Positions 10,993-21,428 of a stretch of DNA of 64,000 nt are shown piece by piece. A program made the translations under genes and the position numbers. The notes below the pieces were generated by a model. It did not search any database, was not told the DNA's origin, and worked only from the letters and a program-made list of their open reading frames with translations. This DNA is from Tragulus kanchil. Lineage: Eukaryota; Chordata; Mammalia; Artiodactyla; Tragulidae. The first letter of the stretch is position 1. Each line of letters opens with the position of its first letter. The stretch spans positions 100,736,608-100,800,607 of the forward strand of contig JAIOJX010000025.1 of assembly GCA_022376925.1 (NCBI GenBank). The letters are read 5' to 3'.

Positions 10993-11695
10993 TGCTGTTG
11001 TTCAGTTGCTAAAGTAATGTCCAGCTGTTGGCAACCCCATGGAATGAGTCTGGTCAGGCTCCTCTGTCCTCTATTTCCCAGAGCTTGCTCTGATTCAAGT
11101 CCATTGAATCAGTGATAGTATCTAACCATCTCATCCTCTGACACTCCCTACTTCTTTTGTTTTCAAATCTTTCCCATCATTAGGGTCTTTTCCAGTAAGT
11201 CACCTCTTCATATCAGGTGGCCAATTTAGCTTTACCTTCAATTCTTCCAATGAATACACAGGGTTGATTCCCTTTAGGATTGACCAATTTGACCTCCTTG
11301 CAGTCCAAGAGACTATCAAGAGTCTCCTCCAGTACCAAAATTCAAAAGCATCAATTCTTTGGTGCTCAGCCTTCTTTATGGTCCAACCCATATCCATACA
11401 TGACTACTGAAAAAATCATAGCTTTGACTATACAGACATTTGTTGGCAAAGTGATATCTCTGCTTTTGTTGGCAAAGTGCTATCTCTGCTTTTTACTATA
11501 CACTGTCTAGGTTTGTTACAGCTTTCCTTCCAAGGAACAAGCATCTTTTAATTTCATGGCTGCAGTCACTGTCCACAGTGATTTTGGAGCCCAAGAAAGT
11601 AAAATCTGCCACTGTTTCCATGTTTCCCCTTTAATTTGCCATGAAGTGATGGGACCATATACCATGATCTTAGTTATTTTTTAAACTTGGCCTTA
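10993..11695 (-). mobile_element. BovB LINE 3' portion, antisense, defective
   Basis: About 700 bases of the 3' end of BovB in reverse: GTTGTTCAGTTGCTAAAGTA, then GGTCTTTTCCAGTAAGTCAC, GGTGGCCAATTTAGC, AAAAGCATCAATTCTTTGG, TTTCATGGCTGCAGTCACTG and GCCATGAAGTGATGGGACCA. In BovB this stretch encodes the C-terminal part of the ORF2 reverse-transcriptase protein. Here it is broken by stops, and a 26-base tandem duplication adds a shift at 11441-11492. The antisense 65-codon frame at 11200-11397 is a relic of that ORF. Confidence 0.9.
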
Positions 11696-11820
11696 TAAAT
11701 CTCTTCTATTTCCCTTTGAGCTATATCCTTTTATAATGAATTGGTGATCTAGTAAGTAAAATGTTTCTGTGCCTTCTATGTGCTGCTCTAGCAAATTAAT
11801 CAAAACCAAGGAGGAGGTCA

Positions 11821-12012
11821 GGTTTCATAAGTGGCTCAATGGTAAAGAATCTGCCTGCAATGTAGGAGATGCAGGCTCAATCCCAGGGTTGAGAAGATCC
11901 CCTGGAGAAGGAAACAGCAAGTCACTCCAGTATTCTTGCCTGTAAAATCCCATAGAAGAGTCTGTTGGGCTACAGTCTATGGTGTTACACAAGAGGGACT
12001 TACAACTTAGGG
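11821..12012 (+). mobile_element. Bov-tA SINE, truncated by a duplication join
   Basis: GGTTTCATAAGTGGCTCAAT, GTAAAGAATCTGCCTGCAAT, CTCAATCCCAGGGTTGAG, CCAGTATTCTTGCCTG and a degraded 3' end. The element stops at the join to copy B, so its 3' flank and target-site repeat are missing. The complete version is at 12979. Confidence 0.9.
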
Positions 12013-12149
12013 GAACAAACAGCACGAATATGTCTCCATAAAAACCAAAAGGTTCAAAGAGCTTCTGGGTTAGTGAATACAGGAAGGTGGACAGACTGGT
12101 GTGGTAGAAAAGCATGGAAGCCCCTCCTTTTTTCACATACTCTGCCTTA

Positions 12150-12853
12150 CTGCTGTTGTTCAGTTGCTAAAGTAATGTCCAGCTGTTGGCAACCCCATGG
12201 AATGAGTCTGGTCAGGCTCCTCTGTCCTCTATTTCCCAGAGCTTGCTCTGATTCAAGTCCATTGAATCAGTGATAGTATCTAACCATCTCATCCTCTGAC
12301 ACTCCCTACTTCTTTTGTTTTCAAATCTTTCCCATCATTAGGGTCTTTTCCAGTAAGTCACCTCTTCATATCAGGTGGCCAATTTAGCTTTACCTTCAAT
12401 TCTTCCAATGAATACACAGGGTTGATTCCCTTTAGGATTGACCAATTTGACCTCCTTGCAGTCCAAGAGACTATCAAGAGTCTCCTCCAGTACCAAAATT
12501 CAAAAGCATCAATTCTTTGGTGCTCAGCCTTCTTTATGGTCCAACCCATATCCATACATGACTACTGAAAAAATCATAGCTTTGACTATACAGACATTTG
12601 TTGGCAAAGTGATATCTCTGCTTTTGTTGGCAAAGTGCTATCTCTGCTTTTTACTATACACTGTCTAGGTTTGTTACAGCTTTCCTTCCAAGGAACAAGC
12701 ATCTTTTAATTTCATGGCTGCAGTCACTGTCCACAGTGATTTTGGAGCCCAAGAAAGTAAAATCTGCCACTGTTTCCATGTTTCCCCTTTAATTTGCCAT
12801 GAAGTGATGGGACCATATACCATGATCTTAGTTATTTTTTAAACTTGGCCTTA
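12150..12853 (-). mobile_element. BovB LINE 3' portion, antisense, duplicate
   Basis: Copy of 10993-11695 carried by duplication 4, including the 26-base internal tandem duplication (12599-12650). Not an independent insertion. Confidence 0.88.
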
Positions 12854-12978
12854 TAAATCTCTTCTATTTCCCTTTGAGCTATATCCTTTTATAATGAATT
12901 GGTGATCTAGTAAGTAAAATGTTTCTGTGCCTTCTATGTGCTGCTCTAGCAAATTAATCAAAACCAAGGAGGAGGTCA

Positions 12979-13202
12979 GGTTTCATAAGTGGCTCAATGG
13001 TAAAGAATCTGCCTGCAATGTAGGAGATGCAGGCTCAATCCCAGGGTTGAGAAGATCCCCTGGAGAAGGAAACAGCAAGTCACTCCAGTATTCTTGCCTG
13101 TAAAATCCCATAGAAGAGTCTGTTGGGCTACAGTCTATGGTGTTACACAAGAGGGACTTACAACTTAGGGGGACACACAACTTAGGGACTAAACATTAAC
13201 AG
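12979..13202 (+). mobile_element. Bov-tA SINE, complete, with target-site duplication
   Basis: Same element as 11821 but with its 3' end. A perfect 14-bp repeat CAAGGAGGAGGTCA flanks it at 12965-12978 and 13203-13216. Copy A has only the 5' repeat, so the true locus holds one insertion and copy A is a fragment. Confidence 0.93.
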
Positions 13203-13370
13203 CAAGGAGGAGGTCAATGGAACTCCCAACTGACAGCTGGCTGATCAGAAAAAAACACAGGTGAAAATCTGGACTTGGAACTGGTTGTCTGAATGGGGCA
13301 GAGGTCAAGGGAGTGTTGTAGGTCTGAGCCCAGACTGAGCCCTTAAACTGTGGAATCTAATTGCCTGGAG

Positions 13371-13450
13371 AATCCCATGGACAGAGGGGCCTGGAGGGCT
13401 ACAGTCCATGGAATAACCAAGAGTTGACACAGCTTAGCAACTGAGCATGC
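13371..13450 (+). mobile_element. Bov-tA SINE 3' fragment
   Basis: CCTGGAGAATCCCATGGACA, GAGGGGCCTGGAGGGCTACA and a diverged tail ending GCAACTGAGCATGC. Only the last ~80 bases of the SINE are present. Confidence 0.85.
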
Positions 13451-14690
13451 ACTAATACTATATCTTAAAGTAGACCATGTCAGAATTGAGTTAAATTGTA
13501 GAACACCTAGTTGGTGTCACAGATGCGTATGGATATATGAGGATGTTGGAATTAGTGTCACAATATTTACCCACCAAGGACTGCCTTGTATCTACATTAA
13601 GCAACTAAGGCATTTACTCCAATTAAAGATGGTACGATATGATTTGTCTTCTTGCTACATACACTGTTAAGCCCTAGGACAAGTTCTACATTTACCAACT
13701 AAGTAGAAAGGACTTTAAAATCTTGAGTAGCCTTGTAAATTCCATAAAACCAGCCTGATTCTCAGTTTTCTCATATCAAAATAGGCTAATTCTTAACGTA
13801 TCTCATGGGACTATCAGAAGGAACAAATTCAACATAAAAACACACTTAAACCACAAAGTGCACTTTGAATATAACCAGTTCTCTTGCTTTACACCATTCT
13901 ACCTCATTCTTGCATCCAGGTGTCAATCTAGGGGCTAGAAAGACACCGACTTGTCCTCAGCAATGGCAACAGACCCGGCTGAGGAACTCGGGAGTTAGAC
14001 CTTTGGGAAGCAATGTCTGCCCTAAAAGTAACAACTTAATAATGACTAACAGGTATTGAGGGGGTCACTCTTCATCAGAGTTTTCCAAACTATCACATGT
14101 AATCTGTACTAAGACAAACCTATCTTTCTTCAGGTCTTGTATTACTGGAATGATCTAGTGTGTCATTCTGATTGGCAGGCTCACAGAAAAGAGACTTCAC
14201 TACTTGAAGAAATTGTACAGAAGCCATTATGTCCCAGGGTGTGAGGAAATGTTATTAAATAGTAACAACAACATGCTTTCCCAAAGAGTATATGTCTAAC
14301 ACAAGTTAATGTTCACATAATCAATATTTGACACCTTTAGATACGCAGCAACTTACTATTTTGTCATTCAGCTACATTCCATTTTTGTGGGTTTTCTAAA
14401 ATGTCATTTTTTGCATTTTCTTCAAATCTAGTTTTCTGTTTTCTGTATCCATTAATCACAGTTTTCCCTTTTGAGGTTAAACTGTGTAACTTAAATTATT
14501 ATTCCTTGTGACTGCCCTTACATATTTACAGATAGCTATTATACCTTAATAACAGTTTTTTATTATCTCGTTCAAATGAACAACTATCAACATTATTTCT
14601 GTTTTCAGATATAAAAAGAAAAGGATACAAAATAAATTTCAAGTAGACATTTGCCAGGCTCTTCCAATGAAAATAATTTGAACATCTCCT
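13451..14690. other. Unassigned unique DNA
   Basis: About 1.2 kb of AT-rich DNA with no recognisable element or coding signal. A 64-codon frame at 13865-14059 has no features that distinguish it from chance. Confidence 0.6.
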
Positions 14691-14692
14691 GG

Positions 14693-14764
14693 GTTGGCCA
14701 AAAAGTTTTGGGTTTTCCGTAAGATGTTATAGCAAACTTGAGCAAACTTTTGGTTAATCCAGTA
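14693..14764. mobile_element. Mariner-type MITE (palindromic)
   Basis: GGTTGGCCAAAAAGTTTTGG at one end and a near-complementary AAACTTTTGGTTAATCCAG at the other, with TTCCGTAAGATGTTATAG between, form an imperfect hairpin of about 70 bases. This is the short non-autonomous mariner derivative common in cetartiodactyls. It contains no transposase. Confidence 0.8.
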
Positions 14765-15589
14765 TTTAATTTTAAGGAAATTAAGAATCTTCTCTCTGCA
14801 GCACACTCTCAGAAACCATAGTATTGACCATGTGTATCTCCCATGCTATGGGTGGCAAGTAATTGCCATACTGAAGTCTGACTTGGTGAAGGACAGTCTC
14901 TAAAAACACCTAATTCCTAATAAAATATTCCTAATCTGCCCTCCTCTCTTAATATGGCAGCTCTCAAACCACAGAAGAAAAAGGAAATTTTCTGAGGTTG
15001 ATTGGGCATTAGGGCTTTGTCTCCTTTTTCTCTGATATTTCATGGTATATGAGACCAGGTGAAAATATAAGATATCTTACTAACCCAGGTAAGACAGAAT
15101 CAGAACACTAAATATCTCAAGCCCCATATCAGACAATGAATTACCTAGATTTCAAATAGGCAGAGTATTTCTTATTTTTATTTCTTTACTTACAGGGAGC
15201 TATAATCCTAAATGCAACTACCTGCCAAAGGGATATTAGTAGAGGTATTCTAGAACAATAACCTAGAAATGAAAGAATTAAGAAAAACATATTATGCAAT
15301 AATCATCACTGAAACCTGCCTTGTCCCTAGGAAATATTGTCAAATATCTAGCCAGGAATGAGGGTTTTGTACTTATGGGAATATTCTTAATTTTTATTTG
15401 CATATTAGAGTAACAGATCCCTGTAACATCAAAATTCAGCAGTCATACTATAGACTATTCCTAAACTTTTAAACTCATAATAGGCATAGCAGATGTAATA
15501 GAACCAAACATTGTTTCATCCATGTGAAAACTTTTGAGCATCTCTTTGTCCAGTCAAAGCTGTTGTATCTAGTGATATGCTAGCCCTGA
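14765..15589. other. Unassigned unique DNA
   Basis: AT-rich sequence with no recognised repeat, coding frame or structured RNA. Confidence 0.6.
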
Positions 15590-15730
15590 GAATTAGAAGT
15601 CACTGCAACAAGAAGCCTGCTCACCTCAACTAAAGAGTAGCTCCCACTCCCTGAAACTAGAGAAGAGCCTGTGACAGCAGTGAAAACCCAAAATATCCAA
15701 AAATAAATAAATAAAATAAAATAAAATAAA
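15590..15730 (+). mobile_element. CHR-1-type SINE 3' portion
   Basis: CACTGCAACAAGAAGCCTGC, TCACCTCAACTAAAGAGTAG, CTGAAACTAGAGAAGAGCCT and CAGTGAAAACCCAAAATATC, followed by (AAAT)n/(AAAAT)n. This is the 3' half and tail of the shorter cetartiodactyl tRNA-Glu SINE. The head is missing. Confidence 0.8.
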
Positions 15731-15781
15731 GGTCTCTAATAGGATTAATGCACCAAAAAGAGGGGTATAAGTTTTGTGGAC

Positions 15782-15784
<3 letters not shown>

Positions 15785-15821
<37 letters not shown>
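15785..15821 (+). repeat. (CA)n microsatellite
   Basis: About 18 uninterrupted CA units, long enough to be polymorphic in a population. It creates the valine/cysteine and threonine/histidine runs in frames crossing it, which are not proteins. Confidence 0.97.
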
Positions 15822-15822
<1 letters not shown>

Positions 15823-15906
15823 CATTCCATGGTTGCAAGGAAAGCTAGGCAAGGGTCCTAGCAAAGTCAGTAGTTGGACTGTCTTGAAGGACAAAGAAGG
15901 CATATG

Positions 15907-16184
15907 GACTTCCCTGGTGGTCCAGTGGGTAAGGACACCACCTTGCAGTACAAGAGGCGCCAGTTCAATCCCTGGCCTGGGAAGATCCCGTGTGCCACTG
16001 AGCAGCTGGGCCGATGCATCCAACTACCAAGCTGGAGCTCTGGAGCACATGTGCCCAGAGCCAGTGCTCTGCAGTAAGAGAGGCCACTGTGATGGGAGGC
16101 CCACACAGGCCAAAGAACAAAGATGGATGAAAATAAATAAATGAAAGGCCAACAGAAGTGGCCAAAAAAAAAAAAAAAAAAAAC
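15907..16184 (+). mobile_element. CHR-2-type SINE with poly-A tail
   Basis: ACTTCCCTGGTGGTCCAGTG, CGCCAGTTCAATCCCTGGCC, AAGCTGGAGCTCTGGAGCAC, GTGCCCAGAGCCAGTGCTCT and a tail of about 20 A. Lies in unique sequence just before duplication 5. The long frames on both strands across it are SINE-derived. Confidence 0.9.
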
Positions 16185-16484
16185 ATATGAGGTATAATTT
16201 ACACTACACACTAATTGAGGAAATAAGAATAAAATATTAATGAAAAAAGGTTGAACTAGATAAGCAGACTGTATATACTGTAAGCAAGGGAGAGAAGTAA
16301 CAAGAAGCTGCATGTAAGAAGTAGCCATTTATCTGGATTATGAACTGTGTATGAGACTTTAATCTTTGAAGAAGGGAAGGCAAATTATGTTCTCTCATAA
16401 TTCTTTTAATTCTCTCACATAATTCCTAATTTTCTCAGTTCAAGATTTCTTTAACAAGTAGCTAATTACTTATTAAATGTCTCT

Positions 16485-16835
16485 ATCCTATTGTAAACTG
16501 TGAATTACATGAGGATAGGGGCCAAGGATATTTGATCCTCTGTTTCACTGACACCATTTCTAGCATGTTAGATGATGTTAGTCACTTAGTCATGTGCGAC
16601 TCTTTGTGACCCATGGACTGTAGACCGCCAGGCTCCTCTATCCATGGAATTCTCTACTGGTGTCACTAGCCATTCCTTTCTCGAGGGGATCTTCCTGACC
16701 CAAGGATAGAGTCCGGCTTTCCTCCTATTGCAGGCAGATTCTTTACTGGCTGAGCCATGAGAGAAGTGCTTGCCAAAGAATATGTGTCTGATAAATATTT
16801 GTTAAAGAGTTGAAGAATTGAATTAATAAATTGAT
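16485..16835 (+). repeat. L2 3' end interrupted by a Bov-tA SINE
   Basis: GTAAACTGTGAATTACATGA and GATAGGGGCCAAGGATATTT before, and GATAAATATTTGTTAAAGAG after, the SINE at 16566 follow the end of L2 ('...gtaagctccatgagggcagggac...caataaatatttgttgaatgaatg'). The younger SINE therefore sits inside an old L2. Copied at 17625-17975. Confidence 0.65.
16566..16772 (-). mobile_element. Bov-tA SINE, antisense
   Basis: GTTAGTCACTTAGTCATGTG, CGACTCTTTGTGACCCATGG, GGCTCCTCTATCCATGGAAT, GGGGATCTTCCTGACCCAAG, CAGGCAGATTCTTTACTGGC and TGAGCCATGAGAGAAG, the reverse strand of Bov-tA. The middle is diverged. Inserted into an L2 3' end. Confidence 0.92.
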
Positions 16836-17250
16836 TTTCTAAAGATGATAAACATGTATGATATTTCATAACCTACTCATGTTTTAGGGAATTAATCATG
16901 CTACACAGGCTAGAAATAAAACTTGGAGGATCAGTAGAATTAAGAAAGGATTAATCAGAAGGTAGGAACAGATTACTATTTACAGATCAGACTAAATTTA
17001 CACCCAGTATTGTCGATATTTTGTGAGCATGTAAGTGATGAAAAAAGATATATTAAGGGTTACTCAGGTCCCACATGCCGAATGAGTTAAAGGGGGAGTG
17101 ACTGTGGTCAATCTAGTTGGAAGGGGGCAAAGCCCTGTTCTAATGTATTTCAGTGAAGGGTAGAGTGGGAGAAAAGGAATGGCTATCAAGCAAACAATTG
17201 TTTGTCAATAAGATGGCTTGAACTTGACTTGGTAAGTAGAAATAGCCACA

Positions 17251-17317
17251 AAGGCTTCCCTCATAGCTCAGGTGATAAAGAATCTGCTGGCAACTCAGGA
17301 GACCCAGGCTCGATTCC
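17251..17317 (+). mobile_element. Bov-tA SINE 5' part, cut at duplication join
   Basis: GGCTTCCCTCATAGCTCAGG to CCAGGCTCGATTCC, then stops at the join. The complete version is at 18393. Confidence 0.9.
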
Positions 17318-17705
17318 ACAAAGGCTTCCCTCATAGCTCAGGGATAAAGAATCTCTGGCAGGAAATAAGAATAAAATATTAATGAAAAGGTTGAACTAGA
17401 TAAGCAGACTGTATATACTGTAAGCAAGGGAGAGAAGTAACAAGAAGCTGCATGTAAGAAGTAGCCATTTATCTGGATTATGAACTGTGTATGAGACTTT
17501 AATCTTTGAAGAAGGGAAGGCAAATTATGTTCTCTCATAATTCTTTTAATTCTCTCACATAATTCCTAATTTTCTCAGTTCAAGATTTCTTTAACAAGTA
17601 GCTAATTACTTATTAAATGTCTCTATCCTATTGTAAACTGTGAATTACATGAGGATAGGGGCCAAGGATATTTGATCCTCTGTTTCACTGACACCATTTC
17701 TAGCA

Positions 17706-17912
17706 TGTTAGATGATGTTAGTCACTTAGTCATGTGCGACTCTTTGTGACCCATGGACTGTAGACCGCCAGGCTCCTCTATCCATGGAATTCTCTACTGG
17801 TGTCACTAGCCATTCCTTTCTCGAGGGGATCTTCCTGACCCAAGGATAGAGTCCGGCTTTCCTCCTATTGCAGGCAGATTCTTTACTGGCTGAGCCATGA
17901 GAGAAGTGCTTG
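17706..17912 (-). mobile_element. Bov-tA SINE, antisense, duplicate
   Basis: Identical copy of 16566-16772 in copy B of duplication 5, again inside the copied L2. Confidence 0.92.
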
Positions 17913-18392
17913 CCAAAGAATATGTGTCTGATAAATATTTGTTAAAGAGTTGAAGAATTGAATTAATAAATTGATTTTCTAAAGATGATAAACATGTATG
18001 ATATTTCATAACCTACTCATGTTTTAGGGAATTAATCATGCTACACAGGCTAGAAATAAAACTTGGAGGATCAGTAGAATTAAGAAAGGATTAATCAGAA
18101 GGTAGGAACAGATTACTATTTACAGATCAGACTAAATTTACACCCAGTATTGTCGATATTTTGTGAGCATGTAAGTGATGAAAAAAGATATATTAAGGGT
18201 TACTCAGGTCCCACATGCCGAATGAGTTAAAGGGGGAGTGACTGTGGTCAATCTAGTTGGAAGGGGGCAAAGCCCTGTTCTAATGTATTTCAGTGAAGGG
18301 TAGAGTGGGAGAAAAGGAATGGCTATCAAGCAAACAATTGTTTGTCAATAAGATGGCTTGAACTTGACTTGGTAAGTAGAAATAGCCACAAA

Positions 18393-18600
18393 GGCTTCCC
18401 TCATAGCTCAGGTGATAAAGAATCTGCTGGCAACTCAGGAGACCCAGGCTCGATTCCTAGGTCAGGAAGATTTTCTGGAGAAGGAAATGGCAGGCTACTC
18501 CAGTATTTTTGCCTGTATTCCACAGAGGAGCCTGGCAGGCTACAGTCTATGGGGTTGCAAGAGTTGGACATGATTTCGGAACTAAACCACCACTGCCAAC
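18393..18600 (+). mobile_element. Bov-tA SINE, complete
   Basis: GGCTTCCCTCATAGCTCAGG, GATAAAGAATCTGCTGGCAA, GAAGGAAATGGCAGGCTACT, GAGGAGCCTGGCAGGCTACA and GGACATGATTTCGGAACTAA. Full-length, with a small deletion in the middle (GCCTGTATTCCACAGAGG). Confidence 0.92.
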
Positions 18601-19235
18601 AGAACTTGTTGAGGCCATGACAGAATGAAATTGCAAGGCACCTTGCATTTATAAAGCATTTATAATTTCCAGACAGCAAAAACAGTGCATTAAAACAAGT
18701 ATTGGCCCTTTCTAAGCTTGGACAGACTGACATGCATGAAGCTGGCCCCATTGACAAACATCCCATATTAAGGAAGGAAGGAAAGAAAGGAAAAAGAAGG
18801 AATGAAAAGAGCGATGGAAGAGGAAGTGTTTAGAGAATTTATTTGACCATATACACAGCTTGCTTGACACAGAGACACATAAATTCAAAAAAACCTTAAA
18901 TTGTAGGGTATGCCATAAGCATTCAGGGTCTACTAATACATATTCTCAACAGGATATTGTGTTTTCAACGCATCTAATGAGGGTTATCTGTTTATTCTTT
19001 TTTTCTTTTGTAGAGAAGGGAACTACATAACATCTTTGGACTATTGTATCAGTAAAACTACACTTACAAATAAAATTGGTCCCTATCCTCATTTCAGCAT
19101 CAGGCTGTAACATCTGAAACTACATAAAAAGAAATAGCATTCAATAAAATAATATTCTCACTATCCTACAAAATACTGTTCAGCTCAGAATCACTGTGGC
19201 CATTTACTGTATTCTGCTGTAAAACATGTTAACTA

Positions 19236-19569
19236 TTTTTTTTTTTAAGATTTATTTATTTATTTATTTTTGGGCTGGGGTCGGGTTGGGGAGGGAGGGG
19301 AGTGGGCGGGCCACTTCTATTGGTCTTTCATTTCTGTGTTTTCATCCGTCTTTGTTCTTTGGCTCCTGCGGGCCTCCCATCGCGGTGGCCTCTGTCGTCG
19401 CAGAGTGCCGGCTCTGGGCGCATGCGCTCCAGAGCTCCGGCTCGCTGATTGGACACATCAGTCCAGCCGCTCCGCGGCACGTGAGATCTTCCCAGGCCAG
19501 GGCTCGAACCGGCGCCCCTTGCACTGCAAGGCGGTGTCCTTATCCACTGGACCACCAGGTGAAGCCCAG
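19236..19569 (-). mobile_element. CHR-2-type SINE, antisense, with target-site duplication
   Basis: Poly-T then (ATTT)n, GGGCGGGCCACTTCTATTGG, TCTTTGTTCTTTGGCTCCTG, GGCTCTGGGCGCATGCGCTC, GAACCGGCGCCCCTTGCACT and GACCACCAGGTGAAGCCC on the reverse strand. A 10-bp repeat CATGTTAACT flanks it at 19225-19234 and 19570-19579. It keeps many CpG sites, suggesting a fairly young copy. The frames of up to 125 codons here are SINE-derived. Confidence 0.92.
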
Positions 19570-19766
19570 CATGTTAACTTTTAATTTTTTATTAAAATGT
19601 TAGCCTTCATTAAAAGTTTTCACTGAAACCTTGTTTCAGTGCTTTTTCTTAGACAACAGAGGATAATGATTGATTGACTGACTAACTGGAGTTTTAAAAG
19701 GATTACATACCTTTTTTAGGGTTGATAATCAATACTGACAAAAAAAAAAGAACTTAGGTTTTATTG

Positions 19767-20061
19767 GGTCGATGGACTAGCAGAGGGTTAACCCCACACG
19801 CCTTGCAAAATAAACGGCCCTACAAGATCAGCAACAAGGAGCCTTCTGCAGACCTGCCAGCGCCTGGGAGTCCACGGAGCTAGCGATAAGGAACTCACTC
19901 CATCAAAGACTTTCCACTGTGTCTGGAAAGACGCGAACTACACATATGCCAGACATAAGTCACCGAGACCCTTGCCCCATACCCACAAATAACTCAAGGA
20001 CAACTGACTCATCACTGGCATTCTGCTTAAACACAGACTTTGCCTCTGGGCATGCACCAAG
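19767..20061 (+). mobile_element. LTR-like element, 5' part, first of three copies
   Basis: Same sequence as 20943-21428 but ends at the duplication 6 join after CATGCACCAAG. Truncated by the join, not by biology. Confidence 0.7.
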
Positions 20062-20412
20062 ATAAATCAAAAACCTTAAATTGTAGGGTATGCCATAAGC
20101 ATTCAGGGTCTACTAATACATATTCTCAACAGGATATTGTGTTTTCAACGCATCTAATGAGGGTTATCTGTTTATTCTTTTTCTTTTGTAGAGAAGGAAC
20201 TACATAACATCTTTGGACTATTGTATCAGTAAAACTACACTTACAAATAAAATTGGTCCCTATCCTCATTTCAGCATCAGGCTGTAACATCTGAAACTAC
20301 ATAAAAAGAAATAGCATTCAATAAAATAATATTCTCACTATCCTACAAAATACTGTTCAGCTCAGAATCACTGTGGCCATTTACTGTATTCTGCTGTAAA
20401 ACATGTTAACTA

Positions 20413-20746
20413 TTTTTTTTTTTAAGATTTATTTATTTATTTATTTTTGGGCTGGGGTCGGGTTGGGGAGGGAGGGGAGTGGGCGGGCCACTTCTATTGG
20501 TCTTTCATTTCTGTGTTTTCATCCGTCTTTGTTCTTTGGCTCCTGCGGGCCTCCCATCGCGGTGGCCTCTGTCGTCGCAGAGTGCCGGCTCTGGGCGCAT
20601 GCGCTCCAGAGCTCCGGCTCGCTGATTGGACACATCAGTCCAGCCGCTCCGCGGCACGTGAGATCTTCCCAGGCCAGGGCTCGAACCGGCGCCCCTTGCA
20701 CTGCAAGGCGGTGTCCTTATCCACTGGACCACCAGGTGAAGCCCAG
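20413..20746 (-). mobile_element. CHR-2-type SINE, antisense, duplicate
   Basis: Copy of 19236-19569 displaced by 1,177 bases, with the same flanking 10-bp repeat. Confidence 0.92.
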
Positions 20747-20942
20747 CATGTTAACTTTTAATTTTTTATTAAAATGTTAGCCTTCATTAAAAGTTTTCAC
20801 TGAAACCTTGTTTCAGTGCTTTTTCTTAGACAACAGAGGATAATGATTGATTGACTGACTAACTGGAGTTTTAAAAGGATTACATACCTTTTTTAGGGTT
20901 GATAATCAATACTGACAAAAAAAAAAAGAACTTAGGTTTTAT

Positions 20943-21428
20943 TGGGTCGATGGACTAGCAGAGGGTTAACCCCACACGCCTTGCAAAATAAACGGCCCTA
21001 CAAGATCAGCAACAAGGAGCCTTCTGCAGACCTGCCAGCGCCTGGGAGTCCCACGGAGCTAGCGATAAGGAACTCACTCCATCAAAGACTTTCCACTGTG
21101 TCTGGAAAGACGCGAACTACACATATGCCAGACATAAGTCACCGAGACCCTTGCCCCATACCCACAAATAACTCAAGGACAACTGACTCATCACTGGCAT
21201 TCTGCTTAAACACAGACTTTGCCTCTGGGCATGCACCAAGAAACCCTCTCTTCCCTTTTTTATCTTCCCAAATAAAAATCCTCTCGCCCCATCTCCAGGC
21301 GCTAATCCACTGACCCTGCCTCTTAGGGCCATGTGAATTTTGTCCGGGAGTGTCGTCCTAATAAATGGCCTGAGTTTGCTCTGCTCTAACCTAGTCCAAT
21401 TCGTCCTTGCTGCACAAAATACCTTTCA
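20943..21428 (+). mobile_element. Solo LTR-like element (ruminant ERV)
   Basis: About 486 bases with TG at the start (TGGGTCGATGGACTAGCAG) and CA at the end (AATACCTTTCA). It has TTGCAAAATAAACGGCCC, a C-rich middle, AATAAAAATCC, and near the 3' end CCTAATAAATGGCCTGAG as a polyadenylation signal. These are LTR hallmarks, and its GC and CpG content stands out from its surroundings. No primer-binding site or viral gene follows. Family name uncertain. The 110-123-codon frame crossing it has no viral protein motif and is probably chance. Confidence 0.65.

Larger units (their letters stand above)
10851..13177. repeat. Direct duplication 4, about 1,160-bp unit
   Basis: Copy A 10851-12020, copy B 12021-13177, with no filler. 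The start of copy B is degraded: six bases around GGACAAGGTT are missing, and the A runs and GGTTGGGACAG are shortened between 12035 and 12115. After that the offset is a constant 1,158. The degraded bases sit within 100 bases of the join, as expected for a low-quality contig end. Confidence 0.92.
16218..18457. repeat. Direct duplication 5, 1,140-bp unit with degraded third piece
   Basis: Copy A 16218-17317, filler 17318-17359, copy B 17360-18457. The filler repeats 17248-17291 with bases lost (GGTGATAAAG becomes GGGATAAAG, TCTGCTGGCA becomes TCTCTGGCA). Copy B also loses two A at its start (offset 1,142 then 1,140). A lossy third copy exactly at the join is the mark of a low-quality read tail. 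Confidence 0.93.
18879..21240. repeat. Direct duplication 6, about 1,180-bp unit
   Basis: Copy A 18879-20061, copy B 20062-21240. The start of copy B is lossy: shorter A run, and TTTTTTTCTTTTG and GAAGGGAAC shortened near 20180-20200, so the offset goes from 1,180 to 1,177. Copy A carries a one-base loss (GTCCACGG for GTCCCACGG near 19872), 190 bases from its end. Overlaps duplication 7. Confidence 0.92.

Noticed and set aside
15745..16328. Long frames of up to 153 codons on both strands
   Set aside because: Made of a (CA)n tract giving valine/cysteine or threonine/histidine runs, plus a CHR-2 SINE.
19226..20780. Two identical sets of frames of 60-125 codons suggesting a duplicated gene
   Set aside because: They come from one antisense CHR-2 SINE copied by duplication 6.
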